From Ischnura elegans (Eukaryota > Arthropoda > Insecta > Odonata > Coenagrionidae), in contig NW_025791658.1 of the NCBI RefSeq assembly GCF_921293095.1, positions 4,588,001 through 4,652,000 of the forward strand: a stretch of DNA of 64,000 nt. The letters are read 5' to 3'. The notes beneath the pieces were generated by a model that had not been told where the DNA came from, made no database searches, and was given only the letters and a program-made list of their open reading frames with translations. The position numbers were made by a program, and so were the translations under genes. Shown one piece after another: positions 24,879 to 37,000 of the stretch (positions are counted from its first letter, which is position 1; the number at the start of each line of letters is the position of its first letter).

Positions 24879-26007
24879 TACCTAGTATTTATTTTTTAGA
24901 ACTACTTAGAGTAGTATTTTGCTTATAGTTATAAATTCATGGTGGTCTCTTAAGAGGTGAATTTTGTGGGCATTTTCCCGCCAAATGCTTGCTGTGAAGT
25001 AATGAGTCTGGTTGGCAGGAATAGACGGGCCTCACCAGAAATACCGATGACCAAGGATCAAATGTGTAATATTCACTTGTTATATTTCAAATGTATGAAG
25101 CACATAATTTACAAACACACATGCGCCGAGGAAAATTATTCATGAAGAAAATCGGGAGGGACGACACTTACCTTACCTCTCCCATCAAAACACGCACGCA
25201 TTGCGAACACATCTCATAAGAATTTAAAGCAAAACATCATGAGACATGATGCATGCATCTGAATGCCATTATTTTCATTACAATACTTATGAGCAGCTGC
25301 TTTTTCTTTGCTTCCCATTGTCAACCAGAATTGTTGTCCACTACATTGTTAAAACTAGACTAAATTAAATTTAAAAGTTAACACATTGTTTTAAATTATT
25401 TCCAAATTAGGCTAGGGGAAAAATTATTCTATAGGGCACTTTTAGCATACTCAGAAAGATAATAATTTAAAAATCAGTTTTAATATTGCAAAACATTTTA
25501 ATGACATTTTAATAGAAAAATACTGAACATATTCCAATATACACATTGAATATTTTCCTTTTATTGTATGAAAGTAATAATAATTATAATAGAATCAAAG
25601 CATAAATTATAAAGCCTTGTACAAGCATTATTAAAACATCAAACATTTTGAAGAGTAAAATCATTTGAAATGCAGACACACAACAACCAAGAAATATTCT
25701 CTGAAATGACAAACTCGAACGAAACGAAACAGGTCCTTTACAAATAACATTCGTGCCTTTCACCAGGGCACAGTACATAATACACAATTAAGTTGACTGC
25801 ATACGAAGGTGATTTTGGAGCATACCCTCCAAGTCTCCCACCAAAAATGTTGTGTGTGGCTGGTATAACCATTGTCTGCTTCATTTAAACTGTGTTTACA
25901 TTGGCTACCCAGCAAATTAAAAACCACTCGCCAATTGAGGGCATTAGACTTGATTCATTCACCATGATCATTCATTTTGATTGTTAATTTTCTTCCTCAG
26001 ACACCAT
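24879..26007. other. 3' flank of the PRDM9-like gene, AT-rich
   Basis: AT-rich sequence between the Tigger relic and the stop codon. The part above 25560 may be 3' UTR. I see no further gene and no clear repeat here. Confidence 0.3.
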
Positions 26008-26013
26008 TTTATT
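26008..26013 (-). terminator. Polyadenylation signal AATAAA just after the stop
   Basis: AATAAA on the minus strand three bases downstream of the TAG stop. A second AATAAA lies at 25565-25560. The later one is more likely used if the gene has a normal 3' UTR. Confidence 0.35.
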
Positions 26014-26015
26014 AT

Positions 26016-28006
26016 CTACTCTTCACATTGTACGTGAGAGTTGAGGATGTGTTTCCTTAACTTTGATTTTTCCTTGAACACAAAAGAGCAATGATGACAC
26101 CTATACAAATTTTCTGATTTATGAGTACGCATGTGCCTACTAAGGCTGCTACCGACACTGAAAGACTTTGCGCACGCACTGCATTTGTATGGTTTCTCTC
26201 CCGTATGAATACGAGTGTGTTTTCGAAGGTCACCATTCAGAGTGAAATTTTTTGAGCACGCACTGCATTTATATGGTCTCTCTCCTGTATGTATACGCAT
26301 ATGTGTTTGAAGGTTAAAATTCTGACTGAAAGTTTTTGCGCACGCACTGCATTTGTACTGTCTCTCTCTCTCTCCTGTATGTATACGCATGTGTCTCTGA
26401 AGGTTAAAATTCACAGTAAAAGACTTTGCGCACGCACTGCATTTGTAGGGCCTCTCTCTCTCTGTGTGTGTGTACATGTGTCTTTGAAGGTTACCATTCT
26501 GAGTAAAAGATTTTATGCAGACACTGCATTTGTGGGATTTCACTCCAATGGTACATTTTCTCCTTTCGTGGCTCACAGGATTCTCATCCACTAGTTGTAA
26601 AGAGCCTGCTTGGATTCTTCCATCGCCTCCTTGCTTAAACCATTTCTCTCCTTTATTATCCTGCTCCTTCAACGTCTTGGTGTCTTTTACCATTTGATGG
26701 GAATTGCTGCTGAAATTTTCTGTTATACCATCACATCCTTGACTAATTACAGCTGATGTGTTTTCACTCCCGCTGCGAGAATATGGGACACTGTGCGTCA
26801 ACACTTTCCTAATTGTACGAACTGGAAAGAATGAAGAAGAAAGGCCATTAATGGTGCAATTGCTAGAATTGTGTTCAACCATTTTCTTTGAATCACAAGC
26901 ACCATTCGTCATCTGTTGATTTTTTTCTTGTGTTTTGATAATGCTGTCACAAGATTGTGATTTCTCAATATCACTCTTTTGTTTATTTTTGTCATTGCTT
27001 TTTGATAAATAACTGCCAGCAGTTCTCATATTGTTCCTTTTACGAAGGCGAACCTCCAAAACGTCGGGCTTCAGATTATTATGACTGGAAAATTCCTTTA
27101 AACATAACTTGCAGGGTAGTGAGTTGTTGCATACTGCTCCCAAATCTCCTTGCGAATGTCCCTCACGAAATTTATTTGTATTTTCTCGATTTATTTTGAT
27201 ATTTTCATAGCACTTACTCGCACCCAATCCGTTAATGGTGGCACTTTCATTAAATATTCTCTTTTCTGCTGATTGAGCATGAGAATCATGTGGAACATCG
27301 TCGCCATTAGTTTCATCTAATCCATGAGAGGAGTTTGAAAATGATATTTTAGGTGTTTGCTCGAGAGAATTACTTTTGCTTCCATTCCGCGTACAGGGTA
27401 GTTCCTGATCCTCAACTCTTTCTTCTTGGTCTTCTGCTTCAAAGTCTAACGAGTAGTCACCAAAATGAATCTTTAAATGTTCGATAAGGTCATTTTTTCG
27501 GTCGAATACATCTCCACACTCATAGCAATGAAAAACTTCTTTGCTTGATCCACATCCATTATTGGTATTTCTTAGTGTACCATTGCAAATCTCTTTCTTG
27601 CCTTTTTTGACTACCTCCGAGTCATTTATACCTTTAACATTAATTCTATAATCCCTAGCTGTCACAGTTGGTGCTGCGATACTACCTCTGCCCCCATCAT
27701 TCTTGCTCATGGGTACATTTCCACCACTTTTAAATGTGTCATTGGATTCCGCATTACCATTTCCATTTCTGAGTTTGGAGCAAGACATTTCATCTTCACC
27801 ATTGAGTACACAATATGTCTCCAAGTTTCCTTTAGACAATATGCTTTCCTTCTCTTGATGTATTGTTTGAGACCCAGAATCAATGCTATTTCCAGAAGCT
27901 GAAGGAGACGCTGAGCCATCACTTTGACAAATCCTTGCTTTTCTTTTCTTCCGCACATGTGAAGTGGATCTTGTCTGCACTCGCATACAGCTGTGATTTG
28001 GGAGGC
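26016..28006 (-). CDS. PRDM9: PRDM9-like exon 8, linker and zinc-finger array
   Basis: 1991 bases after the acceptor TTTTCTAG, phase 1 in, ending at a TAG at 26018. The long Ser/Asn/Lys-rich linker holds a basic patch (RKKRKAR, a likely nuclear signal) and an isolated C2H2 finger ([21 protein letters not shown]). It also holds a degenerate finger ([14 protein letters not shown] with no histidines). A tandem array closes the protein. The large final exon carrying all fingers is as in vertebrate PRDM9. Confidence 0.92.
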
Positions 28007-31000
28007 CTAGAAAAGAATTATTACGTACTTGTTACAATGTGCCAGCACTTTTACATTCATCCTAATGTTTTTAATTTTGGATACAGGATTAGTTCCTGGT
28101 GGCCCTTCATCTGAGTCCCAAAACAAAATATTCTCATCATGGTGAGAAAAATGCTGGAATAAAATGTAATAATACATTGAAGTGTTGGGAAAAATGATAT
28201 AATTTCATTAATACTAGTTACTCAGAATCACCCCATTTAGGGGAAAACTATATTCCAGACAGGATTTTTAGATTTTACTTAAGGTCAAAATGGCTAACTT
28301 AATGCCAGCTTCTCCTTTTTTTAAACAATTATATGGTAACTCAATTCAGGCTGCATCTTGAAATCATACATCAGAAAGGTTTCAGATTATTTTTATTTTG
28401 CTAGAATGGGTGATTCTCATAATTTTTAGGAGTTAATTAAAGCCCCATATTGGGTGGATACTTGAGAATGCATTGTTTCAGAATGCTTTCTTTTGTAATG
28501 CATTCACATTTAAAGCATTGGAGTTATTCAAGCTAAGCAGTTTGATGTCTTTATTCATTAACCATATGATAAGGAGGTGCAGGCAGGTGATAATAATGAT
28601 ATTATTTTTGTTATTAGCATAATTATGACATTATTTTTGTCATTATTTTCTGGAAGTACGGTCAGGAAATTATTATTCAAGTTGAATTAATTTAAAGTGA
28701 TTTAGTGAGCCTTTCGGTTAGCACCATGACATCTGTTCCTTAACTTCAATCTGAGTACCCCTGTCACAATAATGTGTAATGATAGAGGTTTGCCCTGCCC
28801 AATAACAAGTAAGTGATATTATTAGTAAGTGATATCATAAGAAAGGGAAGATCTTTGATTCTAATTACAAGCAGCCTTAACATTTTTTCCAATTTGTTCC
28901 TGCATTTGCCCCTCTGAATTCATCAGGCACCATGGCACTTTTTGTTTTTATACTACCACAATGTCATCGTCCAACCAATCCAAACCCTTATGAGTTTAGT
29001 GCTCATTATTTCCCTAAAGTTTCACCTGCAGAAGCAGCAGTGAAGCCATCCCTAAGATGTCTCCGGGCAGACCACCCCTTCACACCTATTCTTGCTGTGC
29101 CACAGCATGAATATAATCTACTGGCTGCTTCCTTACTGCTATCATAAGGCTAAAATCTTTCTAGACACTGCAACACTGTTAAGAACAGTGCTGAGGAGAA
29201 AACCAAGACCAACCAGACATCTGTAGAAGATCATCCCATAATTAGAAGCAGAGGTTTAACCGAGGAATATTTTGTGCTGAAGAAAGAACCAAAAAATATG
29301 CCCAGGAGCACTGACGGTGAGAAAGAGCTTTTCTCATAAATTGTAAATACCCATTTGAATGGCATTGAGCATAGCATCAAACTTCATAATAAAGTTCTTT
29401 CATTGACCACCACGACCAAAACTGAGGTTCCTGATATTGGAAAAAGGAATAATTTGTAATATCATTTACCACATGTTAATGCACCCCTTTAGTCAGTACC
29501 ATGAATGTACTTCGTAATAAAAAAAACATTGTAACAGCACTGTTTGTAATAGAGAGAATCCACTCCATTTCCGCAAATGTGACCATTGCTTTACTTTTTT
29601 AAATTGAAGATTTTAATGATCGCATAAACATTGATATTACTCTGTCGTCAGCTTTCAATAATACCATATATCAGTACATGTATGTAAAGACTAAGAGCGT
29701 GAAATTGAGTAAAACATTGTCACTACCACCAAGATCTTGAGTGACTTGTTCCAACGGTGCAAAATAATGCTGGTGGCTATCAACATGAGTTATAGTTCAC
29801 CACATAAATATTAATTCCGTCACAATTTAAGTTGCGCTATGCTTGCAAGTTGGAATTTCAGTTTTTTTTGCAATGTATTTCAAAATTATGAGCATAGTAG
29901 ACTAGAGGGTTAGATTCTTGGTTTATAATCAGGGGTTATATAGTCCCGGACTCTGTTCCTAGATGAAGCCTCCAGATATCCTAAAATAAAATCCTCACTG
30001 ATCAGGTTTTCTCATGGAAAGGATGTGGTCCCCCCTACCTAAATTTGTGAAATTCTTAAAACACATGACTCAATATGGAGTGATATCTAACCTCAAAAGC
30101 CAAACCAACTGCCAGGCTCAACTATTGAATAAATGTTTTGAAATTTCATGGCACATATATTGGAAAAAATCATGCAAGTTGCTACATGAATTCAACCCTT
30201 GTTGTGGAATTCAACCCAACTGCAGTTGTGACACGTTTTCTGGAATAAGATTGAATTTAGGCAGGCACTGGATTTTGTAATCTGAATTTAAGCTGCTATG
30301 CTAAGTATACATATATGGGAACAAAGTGGTGAGTATACCAAGAACCATAATAGGGTGGTTTCCTATTATTTTTTTATTGCCTTAATCGAAAGATTATTAC
30401 TCCTGGAGTACATATTTCACGCTTTTAGATTTTTAAATGACAATATCTATTTTTCGCGATTAAATGAAAAGTGAAAATTTTCAAGCTCGCGAAAACGCGA
30501 CGCTTAAGTATGAATGCCAGGAAATATCTCCGTACGTCGTATTTCTGGTTCCCCCTCCCGCCCGGTGAGGTGACCTTGAGGCGAGGCTTAGCGCTGATAT
30601 GTCGCAGGATGCTAGCGGGTAGCTGAGTACCTTGCTGGATGGTAGCGCTTGGCTTAAAAAAGGTTTATTAATACCTTATCAAACGAAGAAAACTTTCCGA
30701 CCTTAGCCAGTTTTAATAGGTGATTATTAAGACATGTTTCCCTGAGCTCTGTGCCTCGTGCATGCATTGGTAACCTCAGACGATGTATAACTCCTATCCT
30801 CTCGTGTAGAAACTAGGTCCCTGTGACGTTAAGTGGAGTGGAATCGCATGGGCGCCAATCTGGCCTTTTTCAAATGAGGATAAAATTTGACCGTTGCCAT
30901 TCGTCTAAACCGGTATTTCAAAAACCAAATAATTTGTGTATTATGAATACACTAATGGTGGGTAACGAATCGCAATCAATGCCTTTCGTTTTCTTTGATG

Positions 31001-34000
31001 AAGGAAACTACCCTATTGCATAACAATCAATTATAATAATGAAAAGAAGGGTAAAAGATAGATGAATAATGGACAAACGATAAAAATTTTGGGCTTTTTG
31101 TTTGCTTCTTTATTAACATTGCACGATTCGGTGTCTCTTCTTAAAAGATTCAACTCATGAAGCACTAGCAGGGAATTCAAATCCTGGAGATGTGTGCTGA
31201 AATCACGCATAAATAGCATATTCTTGTAAAGTCCGAGTCATTGTCTCATTCCTGTTCCTGCCTTTGACAAAGTGATCGTATACCCATCTGTCGATCATTT
31301 CAAGCTTGTCGAGTTTCGTTCCCCCTGATTTTATATCTTTCTCCCGTATGTAACCGGGGAGACTCTCCGGAGACAATATGTTTAAAATATTTTGCTTTGG
31401 AAATGAGTTCCCTTCACTTCGAAGCCAGCACCACAGTTTTACCACTCCTGCTTTGATGAATCGATGGCACGGAAAGAATAATTCGAAGGGTCAGCTAGCG
31501 ACAAAAATGTCAGTTTAGGGCTTACTCTCAACCAACAGTCAAGTAAAAAAAATGTAAAACGTCCAAAATGAACAAATTAGAAGAGGATGGAACGGATTAC
31601 AAAAAAATGGAGGAGGTGGCAGACTGGAAAAAATTTACTCTCACAGTCTCTCGAACCCTGGAATTTCACATCAGAAGTGCGGTACGCTACCACTAGGCCA
31701 AATCGCTTTTAAACAATTAGTGAAATTTTTTAAATTAAATTCAACGTGACCATATTTTTCAATTTTTAAATGCTTTTTTCTAACAAACCCGGGCGTATTT
31801 GGACAAAACCCTTCATCTGTGTTCCTATCTAAGTGTCCACTTTCAAATAAAAAAGGTTTCATCTTCTTTCTTGACATCAGTTGGGCATAGTCTCCTCGTA
31901 AGCTCCGAATTCATTGAATGCTAATTATACATAACAAAACACACTATTATCTAGCAATCAGTGAATAAATTGATCTGGGAATATTAAGCAGTGAATTCAT
32001 TGATCACATATTTTCAAATTGAAAATAAATGAAAAACTGAATACAAGTACATAGGTACCACACATAGGTGACAGTAATTTATTAGGTAAAATCTACAATT
32101 AATTATTTAACTCCAAACATGTATTTCACCACTATTCCCAAAAAAAATATGACTAAAATTTTAAAACATCAGCAAAAACTTTTGTGGCAAGAAAAGAATG
32201 GTAACGAGAAAATGATAAAAATATGTCAGATGGAATATAATTTGTCTGGTTTGTGACTGAAAGCGAGAACTTAAAAAAAGTCTGACTTTAAAGAGAAAAT
32301 CCTCGCTCAGTTACAATTTTTATGCAGATGACCGCACCTTAGCACTATCTGTGTCCAGTCCATGGCTTTACGTAAATTTTGTGACCACCTTAAAGTGCAA
32401 AGAAATGAATTTAAAAGCAAATGAATCACATTACCATTGTCACGTCCACTATGCTGAGGATTTGAATATTTCTCAGAGGCTGTCCCTATCTTCTGACTCC
32501 TCTCATTGGTTTTCTGGAATCCTGGTACATCAATTCCAAGCTCTTTTCCATAGTCATCTCCGTACCACACCAGCAATTCTACACCTGGCATTATCTCTTG
32601 AGTTGTGCGGTAGTAAATTTCACCCTTGTACTGAAATGCCACGAGGTTCTGTTCTTCCTCATTCCGCGCACAGTTCACATATCTCATCCAGTTTGATCTT
32701 GATGGATTGTATGCATCGATATAGTGAATAACTTTCTTTTCTCTCTTGATCTGTAGGAATAATTTATGGGATTTATGCAATGACCTTACAGAGATAACCT
32801 TCATCCAAAAATGCATGAAAAATACCTATATGCAAAATATAATAAATCTATAGTCTATAGTATATAAAAGATAGTTGAAAATTGTGTTAGGTACACCACT
32901 TATAACTCCAGAACAGCTATACCGATTTTAATTATATTTGGTTTTCTGGATTTGTCTCAGCCCTGGATAACAGAATAAACATTAAAAATAGTAAAAGTTG
33001 ACAAAAAATTGACCTTGATCGTAAGGTTCTTGTTTAAGTAGTTGGTAGCACTGCAAAAGCTATCAAGTGTGCCCTCCTGAAAACATGCAATTCCCTCCAA
33101 ACCCTGTAGCACCTGGTCCATATTTCTTTGAAAAATTGCAGGGGCTGAAGCAATGCCAAAGGGAAGTGTACTATATATAAAGAGGCCCTTGTGTGTATTG
33201 ATGGTACATAGAGCCTGCGAATCCTTATCCAGTAAGAGCTGTTGAAAGGCATTGGACAAACATAAGTTTGGACATTTCCATCTGTGGAATTAAGAGAAGA
33301 TGCAGTTCGATCAGAAATCTTTATTGTGGAAAAGAATTGGTTAGTACCGTTAGTACCCAAGTAAAGGCATTGAAATTTTCAGTGTTAGCAATGAACGCTG
33401 TGAAAAAGGGTAGAAAAAGTCGACACGATATTAATTGCCTACTTGTTTACACGTTTCTGGCAACTGGGTACTGTGTTGTATTTTGCAAAGATTTTATTAA
33501 GCTGCATTTTCTCATTCTCTCATATTGTGTGCAAATGTAAATGAATCCTGCGTCATTGAAAGCTTTTCCCCACTAACTTTGCTGCACGTTAATGACTGCG
33601 TTGGCTGAATAAAAGCTCACTTTTAATTTGCTCCATGCATTGGAAATACTCTTCGATGTTTTGAAAAACTTCTCGGGATGGCGCTCTCATATAATCTTAC
33701 CCGCACGGTATCCTGAGAAGAGTTTTCAAAAGTTGTTCGCCGGGAAAGTGTTAAATCTCTTCGATGTTTCCAGGGAAATAAATATTCAAATGATGATAAT
33801 TTCACGTTATTTTATTGAGATATGAGAGAATGAGAATCCACGCGATTGGTCAACTCAGGGAATAATATTACGAATTTGATTGGCAATGCTCGAGATGCAA
33901 CTCTCAGACTATATTAATGGGTATTGATTTTGTATCTAATAACGTAAGAATACGCGGAAGAGTTCATGAATGAAACTTCACAGTGAATTGAATGAAATTT

Positions 34001-37000
34001 CACAAAGAATTTACCGCGCATTTCTCCGCTGAGAATTCACCGCACCAAATGAAATCTCAGAAGCACTAACGCAGAATGTTCGACTTATGTAAATTTCGAC
34101 TTACGCAGAGTCTGCCGGAACGCATCTCTTACGAAACTCGGGGGATGCCTGTAGTTGAGTACTATTCGAAATTCCAGCCAGATTTAGCCTCAGTGTTGTC
34201 ACCCTTGCATCAGTTGCTGAGGAAGGAGACTACATGGAATTGGTCGGCTGAGTGTGAAACAGCATTCAATAAAGTAGAACAGCTAATCACATCTACCAAA
34301 GTATTGGCTCATTATGATCAGTCACTGCCGGTTATTTTGCAGTGTGATGCTTCTCCATATGGGTTGGGGGCAGTAATCTCCCACTCCTACCCTAATGGTG
34401 AGGAAAGGCCAATTGCCTTTGCCTCTCAGACCCTCAGCAGGGCAGAATCTCACTATCTTCAGATAGACAGGGAAGCATTAGCACTTGTATTTGGGGTAAA
34501 ACGTTTAATGCAGTACCTGTATGGACGAGAGTTCATTTTGAGAACTGATCATAAGCCATTGATACATATTTACGGGGACAAGAAGGGAATCCCTGATCCA
34601 ATGGCAGTAAATAAATTACAAAGGTGGGCAATTATCCTTCAGGGTTTTAATTATAAAATAAAGCGTGTGATTGCTGAGGGAAATAAAATTGCAGATGGGT
34701 TATCAAGATTGCCACTGCATTGTGAAGGGGAAACATTTGAAGGACTATCCTATATAGAAGCAGGGGAAATGGAGTTTCTGCCTGTTACTGCCAATGATAT
34801 CAGTTCTGAAACTAGAAGGGATGATGCACTGAGCACTGTACTGAGCTATTGCATGTTGGGTTGGCCAAGAGAAGTAGAATCTGAATTAAAAATATATTTT
34901 CTCAAGAGGCATGAGTTAACCGTGGAACAAGGGTGTATTATGTGGGGAAACTGGGTAGTGTTTCCAGAACAGTTGAAAATAAAAATTTTGGACGAGCTTC
35001 ATTCAAGTCATTCGGGGATAGTTAAAATGAAATCACTGGCTAGGTCTTATGTGTGGTGACCCAATTTAGATCTTGATTTGGAGTTGTTAGCAAAGTCTTG
35101 TTCATCGTGCTTAATGAACAAATCCATGCCAAATAGAGTACCGCTAAAATCTTGGGATTGGCCTGAAAGGCCTTGGTTCAGGCTTCATGTGGATCTGGCT
35201 GGCCCCTTTTTGGGAAAAATATTTTTGGTCATTGTGGACAGCACAACAAAATGGCCAGAGGTTAGAGAGATTAAGAATGGGGGAGTGGAAGAGATATTGT
35301 TTCAACTGAGATCACAGTTTGCTACATTTGGGTTGCCAGAAGAAATTGTTTCGGATAATGGTTCCCCCATTTGTGTGTCATCTTCATTCAAAGAGTTTTG
35401 TAGAATGAACAATATTCGTCATATCCTCTCTCCACCATACCACCCCGCCACAAATGGAGCGGCAGACAATATGGTCAAGTGTTTCAAAAACAAAATTAAA
35501 ACATTAACGTCTTCCCATGTGCCATTTCATTTAGCTCTACCACGTTTTCTTCTACATTGTAGGATCACAACAACAACTGGGGTGCCCCCATGCCGACTCA
35601 TATTCGGGTGACTCTTATGGTCTAGACCAGGGGTTCCCAAACTGGGGTGGGGGGGCGTTGAGAAAGTCCAGGGGGGACGTGACACCCGAATGAAATATAT
35701 AAAAAATTACAAAAACAATTTCCTCAGATCTTTGAAATAAAGTCTTCCTAATTTTTCATAATGGTTTTTGTAAAGTTTCAATAACGTTGTAAACTTTATC
35801 AAAGAAGGTTACAGTACTGGTTAAAGTACTTAAAAGTTTACCCCAGTGTTTCAGAGAAAGCTGCTCGGATGTACTTGCCTTTTTCAACAACATACATGAG
35901 CGAAAAAGCGTTTTCAACTCTTGTGGCGATCAAAACCAAGTGCCGCAACAAACTTGATGTCGAGAGTGACCTACGCTGTGCTTTGTCTGAAACTCAACCC
36001 AGGATCTGTCAACTTATCTACATACAAGCGCACCCATCTCACTAAATTACATTTTATGTTTGGTTTTTTAAGTAGGTAGGCCTATTGTTTCACCTTCCTT
36101 AAATTGAAAATGTATCTGTGTTACAATGTTAAATTTTGTATCAGTAATTATATTCGTTTTTCATGTAATACTTGTTTTAATTTTCATCATACAATTTTCA
36201 CCCACTCACCGTATCAAGTAGGCACATACTTGTACGAGTACAAGTAGGAGTTGGTATGTACGGCACCGTGGAAATAGGGTATTGCAAAATGGAAAGCTGA
36301 TATGTGTAGCGGGGGGGGGGGGGCGTGGTACAAAAAAGTTTGGGAACCTCTGGTCTAGACTCATGTGTGTCATGGATAGAGTCCATTCCCTACAGAGGGC
36401 ACAACAGAAGGGTCAGTTTTGAAGAACTTTACTGTGGGAGACAAAGTGTTGGCTCGAGCCGAGGGGAGGTCAAGGCAGACGGGTGGAGGGTATTGTCACA
36501 GCCGTGTGTGGGCCCCGAAATTATCAAGTGAAAACTAGAGAGGGACTCATTTGGAACCGTCATATTGACCAGCGGGAGAGAAGTGGCCATCACTGAGAGC
36601 GGGAATAGTACCTCTGGTGCAGTGAGGGCGGATGAAAACTGTGGTGAAGCAAGGAAAAATTTATCTGATACGGATAGCTCAGTAGGGCACTGGGAGCATA
36701 GTGGGGAAAAGTCTCAGAGTGAAGTGGAAACAGTTGTAAGATGATATCCTGTGAGGTATAGACAAAAGAAGAAAGAGTTCGATTTATAAACTATGATTGG
36801 TATATTTTGCATTTCCTATTCATCATCATCATTAGTCAACAATCCTAAGATTGGTTTGACGCAGCTCTCCATTTCTCTCTCCTATCCACTAATCTCTTCA
36901 TAGCTACATATTTATTCTCTTTTACATCCTTTATAACCTGTCCGATATAACTCATTCGGGGCCGTCCCTTGCCCTTTTTCCCTTCCACTTGTCCTTCAAC

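Noticed and set aside
28932..29147. 71-codon ORF in intron 7
   Set aside because: No homology recognised, antisense to the gene, and no splice sites or partner frame.
32307..32434. Extension of the SET exon to the ORF stop
   Set aside because: The GTAATG donor at 32434 is in the phase needed for the finger exon, and the residues beyond it match nothing in PRDM proteins.
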